Shown here: piece by piece, positions 1 through 9,372 of the stretch
How the letters are laid out: each line of letters opens with the position of its first letter
Position numbering within the stretch: the first letter of the stretch is position 1
DNA from: Brevibacillus laterosporus LMG 15441
GTDB lineage: Bacteria > Bacillota > Bacilli > Brevibacillales > Brevibacillaceae
Reading direction: 5' to 3'
Length of the DNA: 64,000 nucleotides
Assembly (NCBI RefSeq): GCF_000219535.2
Contig: NZ_CP007806.1
Coordinates: 2,948,501-3,012,500 of the forward strand
Position numbers and translations under genes: made by a program
The notes under the pieces: model-generated
Seen by the model: the letters and a program-made list of their open reading frames with translations, nothing else
What the model was told of the DNA's origin: nothing
Databases searched by the model: none

Positions 1-65
1 TTAGTTGGAATGAGTTGCAATGGTTTTAATAGTTCAACGTTTACGTATGCTTTCTTGTCTGACAT
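1..65 (-). CDS. Start of a small unidentified protein, cut by the left edge
   Basis: An ATG at 65-63 (minus strand) follows a strong GGAGG six bases upstream. It opens a frame that runs to the window edge without a stop, reading MSDKKAYVNVELLKPLQLIPT. Only 21 codons are visible, so length and function cannot be judged. The polar start followed by a Leu/Pro-rich stretch could fit the leader of a small secreted or modified peptide, but this is a guess. I recognise no family. The strong ribosome site is the main support for a real gene. Confidence 0.5.
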   Translation of the reverse strand, partial: MSDKKAYVNVELLKPLQLIPT

Positions 66-263
66 TTGATTCCTCCAATATTTCATTATGACTGTTTTAT
101 ATTTGTATGATCTTCATTCATTCTATCTTTACATATTGTATGTCGCTATTGACAATAGTCTACTATATGAGCATGTAACATTTGGAATTTATATAATCTT
201 ATATTATAATTCTTTATATGTAAAATAGGTGTTTTCATCATTTCTATTTTTTCTCATATCAAT

Positions 264-304
264 ATCAATGATACGGAGTGTTTCTAGAAGTCCGTATCAT
301 TGAT
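264..304. repeat. Perfect 14-bp inverted repeat downstream of the helicase gene
   Basis: Bases 264-277 (ATCAATGATACGGA) pair perfectly with 291-304 across a 13-base loop that itself contains TTCTAGAA. It lies about 40 bases past the helicase stop codon, where a terminator is expected. Neither flank has a clear T-run, so it is a weak or factor-assisted terminator, an mRNA-stabilising hairpin, or a protein site. The rest of 66-345 is AT-rich, and I see no further gene in it. Confidence 0.6.
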
Positions 305-345
305 CGTTTGTAAAACACAAATCCTCTTCGTGTATACATATTTCA

Positions 346-3300
346 TCAAATCATCAAAATCTCCCTGATTTCCTGCTCCGTTAAAGTAGATAAAGCTTCA
401 TGACCTGGCTGAATTACTTCCTCAATTAGATTTTTCTTTTTCTGCTGAAGCTCGTACATTTTCTCTTCCACTGTGCCTTGAGTGACCAGACGTAGAACCT
501 GCACTACGTTTTTCTGTCCTATTCGATGGGCACGATCAGCTGCTTGCTGTTCTACAGCTGGGTTCCACCATAGATCATAGAGAATAACCGTGTCTGCCCC
601 GGTCAGGTTCAAGCCAGTGCCACCTGCTTTTAAGGAAAGAAGAAACAATTCTCGCTCCCCTTCATTAAATCTGTTACACAGCTCAACCCGTTCAGCAGCG
701 GGTGTACTCCCATCCAAATAAAAGTACGGTACCCCCAAATACCCCAGCTCACGACCAATTAATCCAAGCATCTGGGTAAATTGAGAGAACACCAGTATTC
801 GTTTCCCAGCGCTTAGGCACTCTTGAATAACCTCTAGCAATTGTTCAAGCTTGGCGGAGCTTCCTGCGTAGTCCTCGACAAACAGAGCAGGATGACAGCA
901 TATCTGGCGAAGCCTAGTCAAACCAGCTAGAATTTTAATCTTGTTTTTCTGAAAGTCATCCTCATCCAAATGTTTTAATGTCTCCTCCTGTAATTTTGCC
1001 AGATAGGCGACATATAATTTTTTCTGATCTGGTAGAAGCGCAGACGCTTGCAGTGATTCAATCTTTTCGGGGAGTTCCTTTAATACATCGGTTTTCACGC
1101 GGCGTAATATAAACGGTCGAATTTTTTTAGCTACCACTTCTTGCGTTACATTATGGAACGCCTTTCTATTCTGAAAGAGTTCTGGGAACACGGCGTCAAA
1201 GATCGACCACAATTCCTCCAGTTTGTTTTCCACAGGTGTTCCAGTAAGAGCAAAGCGATACTTGGCCTGAATTTCCTTTACTGCCTGTGCCGTTTGAGTG
1301 ACGTAATTTTTGAAAGCCTGTGCCTCGTCCAAAATAAGAGTATGAAACATCGAGGCAGCATACAAATCAATATCCCTACGCAGTAGTGGGTAAGAGGTAA
1401 TGATAACATCTGCCCCTGATGCTTCTCGTATGATGCTAGTGCGCTCCACCCTGCTGCCATCAGCGATGACTGTCTGAATCTCGGGTGCAAATCTTTTCAG
1501 CTCATTGCGCCAGTTGTACACCAAAGAAGCTGGGCAGACAATTAACGCTGGCACTCCCTGCTCTCGGATCTCTGGTAGCACGGACACGATAAAAGCGATG
1601 CTTTGCAATGTTTTGCCCAGTCCCATATCATCTGCTAGAATACCGCCAAAACGATAGTGCGCTAACGTTTTCATCCATTGAAATCCATATATCTGGTAGT
1701 CTCGAAGTACATGAGCTACGCTTTCGGGTACAGGAAAATCCAGATTGTCAGGATTTCGGATATTTTCTAAAAGACGTCGAAGCGATTTGCCCAGCTTGAC
1801 GTTCTTGCCCCTTTCATGTGAATCAATCAAATGAAGTCCACGGACTAATGGAAGGCGTAGATTCGCTTCCTTCCACTCCTCTTTTCGTATTCCTAGCTCA
1901 TTTATAAAGAGGGAAACCTCCTGGAACTCCACACTTTCCAACGGTAATAATGCTCCATTAGGTAATCGATAGTATTTTCGCTTCTCTTCAAGCGATTTCA
2001 GTAGCTTTCGAATATCTGAATCAGGTATTCCAGCCATATCAAAATTAAATTCAAGCCATTGCATTCGCTCATCTACATCTACTGTTATCTTAGGAGGAGT
2101 ATGCCCAGTGTGAAGTCTTACTTTTACTGCTGTGGTTGCATATACCTTTAAGAGCTTCTCTAGCACGGGAATGACATGGTATAAAAATTCATATTCTGCC
2201 TCTTCATCATCCATAAAATATCCTGCTTCCGTCTGCACAAAGGAGCTGTTTTCCATAAGCTCCAGAATACGTCGCTCCTGATCACCATCCCTCATGAGAA
2301 TCGGATCAGTATCTCTCTTCCGGCTAGTAGTCTCCAAAGGGTTGATGATAATATCGCCATATTGAAATTCAAGACCTGCAAGCAATCGATCTCTCACTCG
2401 GTCTAGGTATAGCCTTGCCTGTAACGGTGTTTGTACGATTTTCTCAGAAACAGCTTGAGCAATATGCACACTTCCTAGCTTTATCAGACCAGGTATAACC
2501 TTTTCCATAAAAGGTTCCATTTGCTCGGGCTGAATCTGAACCTGATTCCTGTGCGATGGATCAAGCATTCTTTTTAATTCAAGGAGACGCTTGCACTGTT
2601 CCTGCTGGAGCTTGATAAGCTTTCCATCCGAAAGGACTACTTCATATGATTCCATGATGGTGAGCTTATCTAAGCCTCGAATATCCAACCGATAGCCTGT
2701 AGACTGCGCTTGGTCGAATTCAAATTCCAGAGGCAATGGCCCATCGGATAAATGGATACCATCAAGTAGACGATCTCCCTGCTCAAGTTTTACCAATGGG
2801 GCCTTCATTAGCAGAGCTAGAAGAGGCTCCCATGAAAAAGGAGGAATCAAAAGCATCCGATCATCGCTCTTCCTATTAGCATGGACGGATATATTCCATG
2901 TATCTTGAAACATTCTTTCGTTTTTACTAATTTGGACTAATTGCTGAAGAACTTCATCATTTTCTTTTTGAAAGCTATGAAGCTCAGGATCATAGGCAAA
3001 GTGTTTCGAGAATATAACCCCTTCACGACGATCCATTCGGTCAAGAAATTCTCTTATATGTTTAACCACATAGAGTCGTTTTGGCCCTAATTTAAGCTCT
3101 AGACCAAACATGTACCTACCATAACCATAATGGAAGGGCCTACAAATAAACTCTACGTCAAGAACCTCCCTTGTATCTAGGGGTGTACGTGTACTGCTTG
3201 GACGCAACGATTGGCGGCTAAATATCCTCAGCATATGTTTTGCCATTTGTGCATCTGAATCAGAGAACATTGTAGACCGCTCCATAGAATCGGCAAATTT

Positions 3301-3675
3301 TGCTCTGGTATACTCGCGCCCCTCAGCTATCCCCTCTCTAGCCTGTATCTGACTAGCATTGATACGATTATTAAATGGTCCGCTACTATCCTGATCACTA
3401 TCCCGTATACTTAACAATACAGCAGCAGTATGCTGACAAAATTTATCGTACGAAGAAAGGGTAGGACAAGTGCATTCCGCACTCACTTCCCCTCGGTCTA
3501 TTCTAACAGTAACCTGGTAACCACTCCCGGCATTTACCGTTGCTTGATAGCTTTGTTGATCTGGGTCATAATTCGTAATCATCACCTTGCCCGTTCGATA
3601 ATATACGTCACCTTTTTCGTAAGAGACCTGACCGCACAAGGTTTTAATGATCCTTCGACTTAACTGAAAGCTCAT
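346..3675 (-). CDS. SNF2-family helicase with N-terminal SWIM zinc finger
   Basis: This 1109-residue protein is a superfamily 2 DNA translocase of the bacterial SNF2/RapA-like type. A SWIM zinc finger lies near residues 65-82 (CTCP, then CQH). A long helicase-associated region follows, and then the two RecA-like lobes. Walker A (DDMGLGKT) is near residue 683, the DEAQ box (LILDEAQAFKN) near 782, and motif VI (QQAADRAHRIGQ) near 1050, so all core ATPase motifs are intact. Length is normal for the family. AGGAAGG lies about 8 bases before the ATG. It is transcribed divergently from the RpiR regulator and appears monocistronic. Such proteins remodel DNA- or RNA-polymerase-bound complexes; the specific role here is unknown. 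Nothing links it to the sugar genes. Confidence 0.93.
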   Translation of the reverse strand: MSFQLSRRIIKTLCGQVSYEKGDVYYRTGKVMITNYDPDQQSYQATVNAGSGYQVTVRIDRGEVSAECTCPTLSSYDKFCQHTAAVLLSIRDSDQDSSGPFNNRINASQIQAREGIAEGREYTRAKFADSMERSTMFSDSDAQMAKHMLRIFSRQSLRPSSTRTPLDTREVLDVEFICRPFHYGYGRYMFGLELKLGPKRLYVVKHIREFLDRMDRREGVIFSKHFAYDPELHSFQKENDEVLQQLVQISKNERMFQDTWNISVHANRKSDDRMLLIPPFSWEPLLALLMKAPLVKLEQGDRLLDGIHLSDGPLPLEFEFDQAQSTGYRLDIRGLDKLTIMESYEVVLSDGKLIKLQQEQCKRLLELKRMLDPSHRNQVQIQPEQMEPFMEKVIPGLIKLGSVHIAQAVSEKIVQTPLQARLYLDRVRDRLLAGLEFQYGDIIINPLETTSRKRDTDPILMRDGDQERRILELMENSSFVQTEAGYFMDDEEAEYEFLYHVIPVLEKLLKVYATTAVKVRLHTGHTPPKITVDVDERMQWLEFNFDMAGIPDSDIRKLLKSLEEKRKYYRLPNGALLPLESVEFQEVSLFINELGIRKEEWKEANLRLPLVRGLHLIDSHERGKNVKLGKSLRRLLENIRNPDNLDFPVPESVAHVLRDYQIYGFQWMKTLAHYRFGGILADDMGLGKTLQSIAFIVSVLPEIREQGVPALIVCPASLVYNWRNELKRFAPEIQTVIADGSRVERTSIIREASGADVIITSYPLLRRDIDLYAASMFHTLILDEAQAFKNYVTQTAQAVKEIQAKYRFALTGTPVENKLEELWSIFDAVFPELFQNRKAFHNVTQEVVAKKIRPFILRRVKTDVLKELPEKIESLQASALLPDQKKLYVAYLAKLQEETLKHLDEDDFQKNKIKILAGLTRLRQICCHPALFVEDYAGSSAKLEQLLEVIQECLSAGKRILVFSQFTQMLGLIGRELGYLGVPYFYLDGSTPAAERVELCNRFNEGERELFLLSLKAGGTGLNLTGADTVILYDLWWNPAVEQQAADRAHRIGQKNVVQVLRLVTQGTVEEKMYELQQKKKNLIEEVIQPGHEALSTLTEQEIREILMI

Positions 3676-3845
3676 TGCACTGTTCCTTCCTATTGCATGT
3701 TAATTTACTCTATCCGGTTTTACTTTCGTACCTATGATAGCAGAAACAGCTCCAAATAAGAAAAGGTTCCTTGATAACAAACATCTTTTGCTACTAGAAT
3801 CGAAAAAAATGTTCCTTCTGCAAGACAATCCCTAGTTAATATGTT

Positions 3846-3874
3846 TTGTCCAAATGTAAATCAAACAGTATAAT
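3846..3874 (+). promoter_or_regulatory. Sigma-A-type promoter of the RpiR regulator
   Basis: TTGTCC (3846-3851) and a perfect TATAAT (3869-3874) are separated by 17 bases, about 38 bases before the TTG start codon. The -35 box matches four of six consensus bases. Confidence 0.75.
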
Positions 3875-3886
3875 GAAAGTATTTCA
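3874..3886. promoter_or_regulatory. Operator-like palindrome at the RpiR promoter
   Basis: TGAAAGTATTTCA is a perfect palindrome (TGAAA, three bases, TTTCA) starting at the last base of the -10 box and covering the expected start site. Similar palindromes lie at the PTS promoter (7098-7110 and 7129-7141). This suggests that the adjacent regulator binds all three. This is inference from position and similarity. Confidence 0.45.
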
Positions 3887-3911
3887 TGCATGAGAGGAAG
3901 GTGCCCGGCTT

Positions 3912-4724
3912 TTGTCTACAGCAGGAGTCTTCGAACGTATTCAAATTAATTTTCACCTGTTATCTTCTAAGGAAAAAGAAATTGCAGAGTACATCCGGAA
4001 GCATAAGGATCTGATGTTAAATATTAATATTAAAGAATTAGCACAGAAAGTAGAAACATCCACTTCGACCATCACACGGTTTTGTAAGAAGATTGGCTGT
4101 AATAATTTTGTCGAATTTAAAATCATGTTAAGTCGTGAGGTTGCTCCTACAGAAACAAGTGAAAATACATTTGCTCAAGTAGGAAATACCTATTTGCAGA
4201 TCATCCAGTCTACGATTGAAATGATTGATCCAGCGATTATCAAACAGATTGTTCAATTGATTATAAACTCACGGGTTATTCACATCTATGGAATCGGCAG
4301 CTCAGGCTTGACCTCTCTGGAGATGAAAAACAGATTGGTACGGTTTGGCTTGCTGGTCGATGCGATTATTGATCCTCATATGATGCTGATGGATGCTTCG
4401 CTTTTAACCAGCAATGATTTGGTCATTTGCCTGTCAAATACGGGGCTGACACGTGAAGTCATTGATGCTGCTAGGGAAGCTAAGTCGCATGAAGCCACTG
4501 TCGTTAGCATCACAAACTATAATCACACGCCCCTCACCGATACCTCTGATATCGTCCTGTTCACATCCAACCTTCGACGAAGTGATGAATTACAATTGGT
4601 GCAAAGCCAGCTTGCATTCTATTTCATCATTGATGTCATTTCGATGCTGTTAGCCGAGGATGCTGAATTATTGGCAAAACGCCAAGAAACATTGCGCGTT
4701 CTTTACCAGCATAAACAAGGATAA
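3912..4724 (+). CDS. MurR/RpiR-family transcriptional regulator
   Basis: This 270-residue regulator has an N-terminal RpiR helix-turn-helix (about residues 1-77; the helix around TSTSTITRFCKKIGC is typical) and a C-terminal SIS sugar-phosphate-binding domain (about 115-255, with GIGSSGLTSLEMKNRL). The start is a TTG at 3912, preceded by GAGAGGAAGG; no ATG lies in frame nearby. Regulators of this family respond to phosphosugars and control amino-sugar or hexose uptake genes. The convergent neighbours nanE and the PTS permease are the obvious targets. A palindrome at its own promoter suggests autoregulation. A bidirectional terminator separates it from nanE. The ligand is not known; N-acetylmannosamine-6-phosphate or another hexosamine phosphate is plausible. 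Confidence 0.92.
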   Translation: MSTAGVFERIQINFHLLSSKEKEIAEYIRKHKDLMLNINIKELAQKVETSTSTITRFCKKIGCNNFVEFKIMLSREVAPTETSENTFAQVGNTYLQIIQSTIEMIDPAIIKQIVQLIINSRVIHIYGIGSSGLTSLEMKNRLVRFGLLVDAIIDPHMMLMDASLLTSNDLVICLSNTGLTREVIDAAREAKSHEATVVSITNYNHTPLTDTSDIVLFTSNLRRSDELQLVQSQLAFYFIIDVISMLLAEDAELLAKRQETLRVLYQHKQG

Positions 4725-4730
4725 TCTTTG

Positions 4731-4771
4731 AAAAAAAGAAGGCTTTCACCAATTGGCGAAGCCTTCTTTTT
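4731..4771. terminator. Bidirectional rho-independent terminator between the regulator gene and nanE
   Basis: Bases 4733-4745 (AAAAAGAAGGCTT) pair perfectly with 4759-4771, giving a 13-bp stem with a run of A on one side and T on the other. It can therefore stop both the plus-strand regulator transcript and the minus-strand nanE transcript. Confidence 0.85.
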
Positions 4772-4819
4772 AGACTCTACATCTGCCTTTCTCTTACTAA
4801 TAGAGAGATATAGTGATTA

Positions 4820-5527
4820 TTATGCTTTCGCAAGCTGACCAACAAAACGCTTTGTAATCTGCTGTGGACGCGTTATGGCCCCTCCTACAACTACAGCATA
4901 AACCCCTAGCTCTAAGCAGCGCTTAGCCATAGCAGGAGTCAAGATATTTCCCTCCGCAATGACTGGCACAGAAACACATGCAAGTATTTCTTGCAAAAGG
5001 GAAAAATCGTTATCGTACAGCCTTTGCCCGATACTCTGAGAGGTGTAGCCAACGAGAGTAGTAGAGACAAAATCAAAACCAAGCTCCTCTGCCTTTTTCG
5101 CTTCTGCCAAGGTAGCAACGTCCGCCATAAGCAATTGGGACGGGTATTTCTCTTTTACTTCCTGAACAAATCGTTCTAGTGTTTTCCCGGCTGGTCGAAT
5201 TCGATCAGTCGCATCTAGCGCAATAATTTCGCAGCCTGTCTCGACTAGCTCATCTATTTCTTTCATCGTTGGGGTGATATAAATTTCTGAATCGTCGTAA
5301 TCGCGTTTGACGATTCCCATAATTGGTAGCTTGACCTGCTTTTTAATTTCTGCAATATCTTCCCGCGTATTGGCACGAATACCAACAGCACCGCCTTCCT
5401 CAGCTGCCCGTGCCATTCTCCCCATGATAAAAGCGCTGTGCAAGGGTTCATCAGGCAAAGCCTGACATGATACTACCAAGCCATGCTTAATTTGTTCTTT
5501 TATTACTTCGTTTGTAATCTCATTCAC
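4820..5527 (-). CDS. nanE: N-acetylmannosamine-6-phosphate 2-epimerase
   Basis: This 235-residue TIM-barrel enzyme matches the NanE family in length and motifs. Near the N-terminus are [15 protein letters not shown] and [15 protein letters not shown] carries the family lysine, and PVIAEGNI and [10 protein letters not shown] form the phosphate-binding end. NanE converts N-acetylmannosamine-6-phosphate to N-acetylglucosamine-6-phosphate in sialic acid or ManNAc catabolism in the cytoplasm. It follows the PTS permease by five bases, so the two are translationally linked and probably one operon. No sialic acid lyase or ManNAc kinase is visible here. The permease may therefore deliver already phosphorylated substrate, which would explain why the epimerase alone is sufficient. 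Confidence 0.94.
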   Translation of the reverse strand: MNEITNEVIKEQIKHGLVVSCQALPDEPLHSAFIMGRMARAAEEGGAVGIRANTREDIAEIKKQVKLPIMGIVKRDYDDSEIYITPTMKEIDELVETGCEIIALDATDRIRPAGKTLERFVQEVKEKYPSQLLMADVATLAEAKKAEELGFDFVSTTLVGYTSQSIGQRLYDNDFSLLQEILACVSVPVIAEGNILTPAMAKRCLELGVYAVVVGGAITRPQQITKRFVGQLAKA

Positions 5528-5532
5528 GGTAC

Positions 5533-7074
5533 CTACACTCCCAATGTTTCTTCAATTTCATTTTTAATGATAGTCACATGTGGTCCATAAATAACTTGAA
5601 CGCCGTTTCCCTTCAAAATGACACCTTTTGCTCCTGTCTTCTTCAGCTCTTCTTCAGACACTTTTTCTCCGTCAAAAACGGTCATACGTAAGCGAGTCGC
5701 GCAGCAATCCACATCTTTAATATTTTCGCTTCCACCTAAGGCTTCAATAATAGTAACGGCACGGCTTGTTTGTGCTCCATCCGTTTCAGCCTCATGTAAA
5801 CCCTGATCCGTTTCACGTCCTGGGGTTTTAATATTAAATTTCTTAATCGCAAAGCGGAAAGTGAAGTAGTACAAGAAGAACCAGAAAACACCGATTATTG
5901 GAACATATAACCAGTTTGTTTTGGCAGTACCTTGCAGAACTCCAAACAGAACAAAGTCAATAAAGCCACCAGAGAAGGTTTGACCAATCGTAATCTGGAA
6001 AATATGAGCCATCATAAACGCTAGACCATCAAAGAATGCATGCACAGCATACAAAACAGGTGCGATGAACAAGAATGAAAATTCGATCGGCTCCGTAATT
6101 CCTGTCAAAAAGCAGGTTAGACCCGCCGAAAGCAGTAGACCGGCAACTTTTTTGCGATTTTCTGGCTTCACACATTGATACATGGCCAGTACCGCTCCTA
6201 ATAGTCCAAACATCATGGTAATAAAGCGTCCTGACATAAAACGAGCCGTTCCGATATAAAACTGCGTTGTGTTTGGATCAGCCAATTGGGCAAAGAAAAT
6301 TTTCTGAGTTCCTTCCACCAATGTTCCATTGACAACCAATGAACCGCCAAGACCTGTCGTCCAGAATGGCATGTAGAAAATATGATGCAAGCCAAAAGGA
6401 CCTAGTAGACGAAGAATAAATCCATAGAAGAATGTTCCAATGTATCCTGTTGATTCAACGAGGCCACCTAGCTTGAAAATTCCTGATTGAATAGGTGGCC
6501 ATACAAGAAACATCGCTACTCCCAGCAAAATAGAGGCAAATGAAGTGATGATAGGTATAAAACGTGAACCACCAAAGAATCCTAAAAATTGAGGCAGTTC
6601 AACCTTGTTATACCGATTATGCAGAAGGGCTGTTAAAACACCAACAACAGCACCTCCGAAAACCCCAGTTTCTAATGTTTGAATGCCAAGCGTCATTCCC
6701 TGACCAACGGCTGCCAAATTCTCAGTTGCTAGCTTGCTCGTAATAATGAGCATCGCGTTAATAGTGGCGTTCATAACTAAATATCCTAATACTGCTGCTA
6801 ATCCAGCGGTTCCTTTATCAGAACGAGCCAAACCTACTGCAATCCCAACAGCGAAGATGATAGCTAGGTTAGCAAACACAATAGAACCGGCTGAACTCAT
6901 AATGGTGAAAATGGCTTGTAACCAAGGTACATCTAAAAATGGATACGCTACCAATGTATTGGGATTTGACAGGGCTCCTCCAATACCAAGTAATAAACCT
7001 GCTGCAGGAAGAACAGCGATAGGTAGCATGAATGATTTCCCAAAGCGTTGTGCATGTTCAAAGAATCCGCTCAT
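5533..7074 (-). CDS. PTS sugar permease, EIICB fusion (glucose/maltose/hexosamine family)
   Basis: This 513-residue protein has a multi-spanning EIIC domain (about residues 10-400) joined by a polar linker to an EIIB domain (about 430-513). The EIIB site reads [10 protein letters not shown]; Cys458, directly before ATRLR, is the expected phospho-cysteine. The fold class is the glucose/glucoside PTS family. There is no EIIA domain, so a shared EIIA must supply phosphate. The start has GGGGAGAAG just upstream. It is the first gene of an operon with nanE. That context favours N-acetylmannosamine or another N-acetylhexosamine as substrate, but sequence alone does not fix specificity. Its promoter carries two operator-like palindromes attributable to the neighbouring RpiR regulator. 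Confidence 0.88.
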   Translation of the reverse strand: MSGFFEHAQRFGKSFMLPIAVLPAAGLLLGIGGALSNPNTLVAYPFLDVPWLQAIFTIMSSAGSIVFANLAIIFAVGIAVGLARSDKGTAGLAAVLGYLVMNATINAMLIITSKLATENLAAVGQGMTLGIQTLETGVFGGAVVGVLTALLHNRYNKVELPQFLGFFGGSRFIPIITSFASILLGVAMFLVWPPIQSGIFKLGGLVESTGYIGTFFYGFILRLLGPFGLHHIFYMPFWTTGLGGSLVVNGTLVEGTQKIFFAQLADPNTTQFYIGTARFMSGRFITMMFGLLGAVLAMYQCVKPENRKKVAGLLLSAGLTCFLTGITEPIEFSFLFIAPVLYAVHAFFDGLAFMMAHIFQITIGQTFSGGFIDFVLFGVLQGTAKTNWLYVPIIGVFWFFLYYFTFRFAIKKFNIKTPGRETDQGLHEAETDGAQTSRAVTIIEALGGSENIKDVDCCATRLRMTVFDGEKVSEEELKKTGAKGVILKGNGVQVIYGPHVTIIKNEIEETLGV

Positions 7075-7097
7075 TTTCTTCTCCCCAGTTCTATGAT

Positions 7098-7110
7098 GAA
7101 AATTATTTTC
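7098..7110. promoter_or_regulatory. Operator-like palindrome near the PTS operon start site
   Basis: GAAAATTATTTTC is a perfect 13-base palindrome just downstream of the -10 box of the PTS/nanE promoter, the usual place for a repressor site. It resembles the palindrome at the regulator promoter. Confidence 0.45.
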
Positions 7111-7116
7111 GTTTTA

Positions 7117-7146
7117 ATTTTAAAATAAGGTAATCATTTTCGTCAA
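7117..7146 (-). promoter_or_regulatory. Sigma-A-type promoter of the PTS-nanE operon, with an internal operator-like site
   Basis: Read on the minus strand, TTGACG (7146-7141) and TAAAAT (7122-7117) are 18 bases apart; each matches five of six consensus bases. A second imperfect copy of the GAAAAT-type palindrome (7129-7141) occupies the spacer. Confidence 0.65.
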
Positions 7147-7206
7147 GGTATTTTTGTAATCGTTCTCATGATTCCCCAATCCTCTCCTTTTTCCTACGTA
7201 CAAAGA

Positions 7207-7252
7207 CAAAAAAACCAGTACACTCCTGTTTTGGATTGAATGTACTGGTTTT
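7207..7252 (-). terminator. Rho-independent terminator after the lacD-type aldolase
   Basis: Bases 7211-7222 (AAAACCAGTACA) pair perfectly with 7241-7252, a 12-bp stem with an 18-base loop. On the minus strand the stem is followed by a run of T. It lies about 50 bases past the aldolase stop and separates it from the PTS promoter. Confidence 0.85.
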
Positions 7253-7304
7253 ACTCTTTTTTATTCTATCTATGTTTAGCTTTCCTCACAAAGCAGTAGC
7301 TGAA

Positions 7305-8312
7305 CTAATCTATAATTTGGATGTCTTCTACTTTTCCATAAATGGACCACCATGGAGAAGCTTTATCTAATAATTCGTTTAAATGATCAATATTATACTT
7401 CCCTTTGGTTTGTAGCCACTGACGCAACCCCTCTTCGTCTCCTTCTCCATAAGCAGCTACACCGTCAAACCAAGTAGCCCGTCCACAAAGTACACCGCAA
7501 AAGGCAGACTCAGCTTCGATTGCGAACTCAATGGTTTTCCGGAATAATTCCGATGTAACGCCTGCACTTAAATAGATAAAGGGTAGGGTAGCTAGGTCTG
7601 ATGCCTCTTTAAAATGTCTGGCAGCTTCTTCTTTCGTATAAGCATGCTCTCCATCTGCAAATCCCTCAACATAGTTGAAGTTAACAGGAACCTCTACCTT
7701 TAATACATCTATCCCGTAACGTGGTTTCGAGAATTCTTGGATGGATGCCTTAACTTTAGCCGGCTTTATTTTTGCAAACTCGATGCTTTTTGTGTCTTCC
7801 ACAAACTGATCATAAACAATGGGCTCCACAAAAAGCGGTATATCTACCGCTCTGCATTCCGCTCCTACTCTTTCCAGGAATGCATGCTTCTTTTCATTAA
7901 TCTCGGCAGGTTCGCAAGGATCATAGTAGACTAAAATCTTAACGGCATCTCCTCCCTGTTCTTTAATTCGAAGAGCAGACAAATCTTCTATCACATCTGG
8001 TAAACGTCCGGGTTCCGTAGCATCATATCCTGTTTTCTCATAAGAAAGTAACAATCCTGCTCGATCATCCTTTGCTTTCATACCGTATTTTCCTGTTTCT
8101 AGGTCTAATAGGATCGCACTAACGTAAGGAGTTAATTCACGGGAAACAGCCTCTTTAAAAATCTTGACCTGTTCTATATGATATGAGTCTCCTTTGACTT
8201 TTTGAATCATTTTCTTCATAGAGCCCCTCTGGTCAATGGCTAAAGCAGCGATTACTCCTTTATCGTTCGATAACCTCTGTAATCCTTCAAATTTTCCGCG
8301 TTGCATCTTCAT
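7305..8312 (-). CDS. lacD: Tagatose-1,6-bisphosphate aldolase family (LacD-type class I aldolase)
   Basis: This 335-residue protein matches the LacD/DeoC-like class I aldolase family. The N-terminal signature is GVIAALAIDQRGSMKKM, and an internal KVEVPVNFNYV segment carries the lysine expected to form the Schiff base. Further on are LPFIYLSAGV and GVLCGRATW, typical of the barrel C-terminus. The family cleaves tagatose-1,6-bisphosphate to DHAP and glyceraldehyde-3-phosphate; some members act on related 1-phospho or 1,6-bisphospho ketoses, including sulfo-sugars, so the exact substrate is inferred. No lacABC partners are present. It sits between gpmA and the PTS operon and has its own terminator. 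GAAGG precedes the first of two nearby ATG codons; the second, at 8306, is also possible. Confidence 0.87.
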   Translation of the reverse strand: MKMQRGKFEGLQRLSNDKGVIAALAIDQRGSMKKMIQKVKGDSYHIEQVKIFKEAVSRELTPYVSAILLDLETGKYGMKAKDDRAGLLLSYEKTGYDATEPGRLPDVIEDLSALRIKEQGGDAVKILVYYDPCEPAEINEKKHAFLERVGAECRAVDIPLFVEPIVYDQFVEDTKSIEFAKIKPAKVKASIQEFSKPRYGIDVLKVEVPVNFNYVEGFADGEHAYTKEEAARHFKEASDLATLPFIYLSAGVTSELFRKTIEFAIEAESAFCGVLCGRATWFDGVAAYGEGDEEGLRQWLQTKGKYNIDHLNELLDKASPWWSIYGKVEDIQIID

Positions 8313-8374
8313 CTTACCTTCACTCCCTACTATTCATTGTGGAAAAGGAGATACTCCAATGCCAAACAATCCAG

Positions 8375-9118
8375 TTAATGCATATCAATATGCTTGGGAA
8401 CTTGGCCTTCAGGAACCTTGCCGTCCATACTTAAATAGTAATGATTAATTGGGTTTAATTGATCATCCAATTCATATACCAGCGGAATACCAGTCGGAAT
8501 GTTTAAGCTTACAATACCGTCCGCCGAAATTTGATCTAAATATTTGATTAAGGCCCGAATCGTATTTCCATGAGCGGAGATAATGACCTTTTGGCCTTTT
8601 TTCAATGTAGGGGCAATTTCCGTATCCCAATAGGCTAAAACTCGTTTTTCGGTATCCTCAAGATTTTCAGTGAGAGGAAATTCCCCTTCCTTTAGTGCTT
8701 TATATTTTGGATGAGAGGCTTCAAAGCGCTCATCATCCTTTGTCAGAGCAGGCGGGCGTACATCGGTTGATCTTCTCCATAATTGAACCTGATCTGCTCC
8801 ATATTTTTGACTCGTTTCTGCCTTATTTAAACCTTGCAAGGCCCCGTAATGACGTTCATTTAACTGCCATGTTTTATGGACAGGAATCCACATGAGATCC
8901 ATTTCATGTAAAACAATCCATAAGGTACGAATTGCTCTTTTTAAAACAGAGGTGTAGCCTACGTCAAACACATATCCATTTTTCTTCAGGATCATTCCTG
9001 CTTCTCTTGCTTCTTGGAGTCCATTCGTGGATAAGTCCACATCTGTCCATCCTGTAAACCTATTTTCGAGATTCCATAAACTTTGTCCATGCCGAATAAG
9101 TACTAGTTTCATCATCAC
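8375..9118 (-). CDS. gpmA: 2,3-bisphosphoglycerate-dependent phosphoglycerate mutase
   Basis: The protein is about 247 residues and interconverts 3- and 2-phosphoglycerate in glycolysis through a phosphohistidine. The catalytic RHGQS motif is near residue 9. The family signatures [28 protein letters not shown] and the second histidine in SAHGNT follow. The length matches GpmA. The listed start is a GTG overlapping two in-frame ATGs; AGGGG is placed best for the ATG at 9115. It lies upstream of the aldolase with a 62-base gap and may be cotranscribed with it, giving a small central-carbon pair beside the sugar-uptake genes. A tentative extended -10 promoter lies at 9221-9229. Confidence 0.95.
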   Translation of the reverse strand: MMMKLVLIRHGQSLWNLENRFTGWTDVDLSTNGLQEAREAGMILKKNGYVFDVGYTSVLKRAIRTLWIVLHEMDLMWIPVHKTWQLNERHYGALQGLNKAETSQKYGADQVQLWRRSTDVRPPALTKDDERFEASHPKYKALKEGEFPLTENLEDTEKRVLAYWDTEIAPTLKKGQKVIISAHGNTIRALIKYLDQISADGIVSLNIPTGIPLVYELDDQLNPINHYYLSMDGKVPEGQVPKHIDMH

Positions 9119-9220
9119 TGATACCCCTTTCTTCCCAAAAGGTCCTTTCGTAAGTGATCAGCCTGTCAGGTATACATGAACGATTCTTTTTCTCAACTTC
9201 AAGTAAGGTTATTCATATGT

Positions 9221-9229
9221 AGTATAGCA
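9221..9229 (-). promoter_or_regulatory. Possible extended -10 promoter of gpmA
   Basis: The minus strand reads TGCTATACT, a TGn-extended -10 box about 100 bases upstream of gpmA. No convincing -35 box is present at the usual spacing. Confidence 0.3.
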
Positions 9230-9280
9230 TTAAATTGGTATTTTATTTCCTGCGTGGAAACGACACAAACGATACAAACA

Positions 9281-9328
9281 AATAAAAAAGGCAACTAGAA
9301 CAGTTGAATCCTTTGTTCCTAGTTGCCT
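9281..9328 (-). terminator. Rho-independent terminator after the NTF2-like gene
   Basis: AGGCAACTAG (9289-9298) pairs with CTAGTTGCCT (9319-9328). On the minus strand the stem is followed by TTTTTTATT. It lies about 45 bases beyond the NTF2-like stop codon. Confidence 0.8.
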
Positions 9329-9372
9329 CAAGTCCTTCCATATTGCTACCGCTGTTATTTACGGTTGATGAT

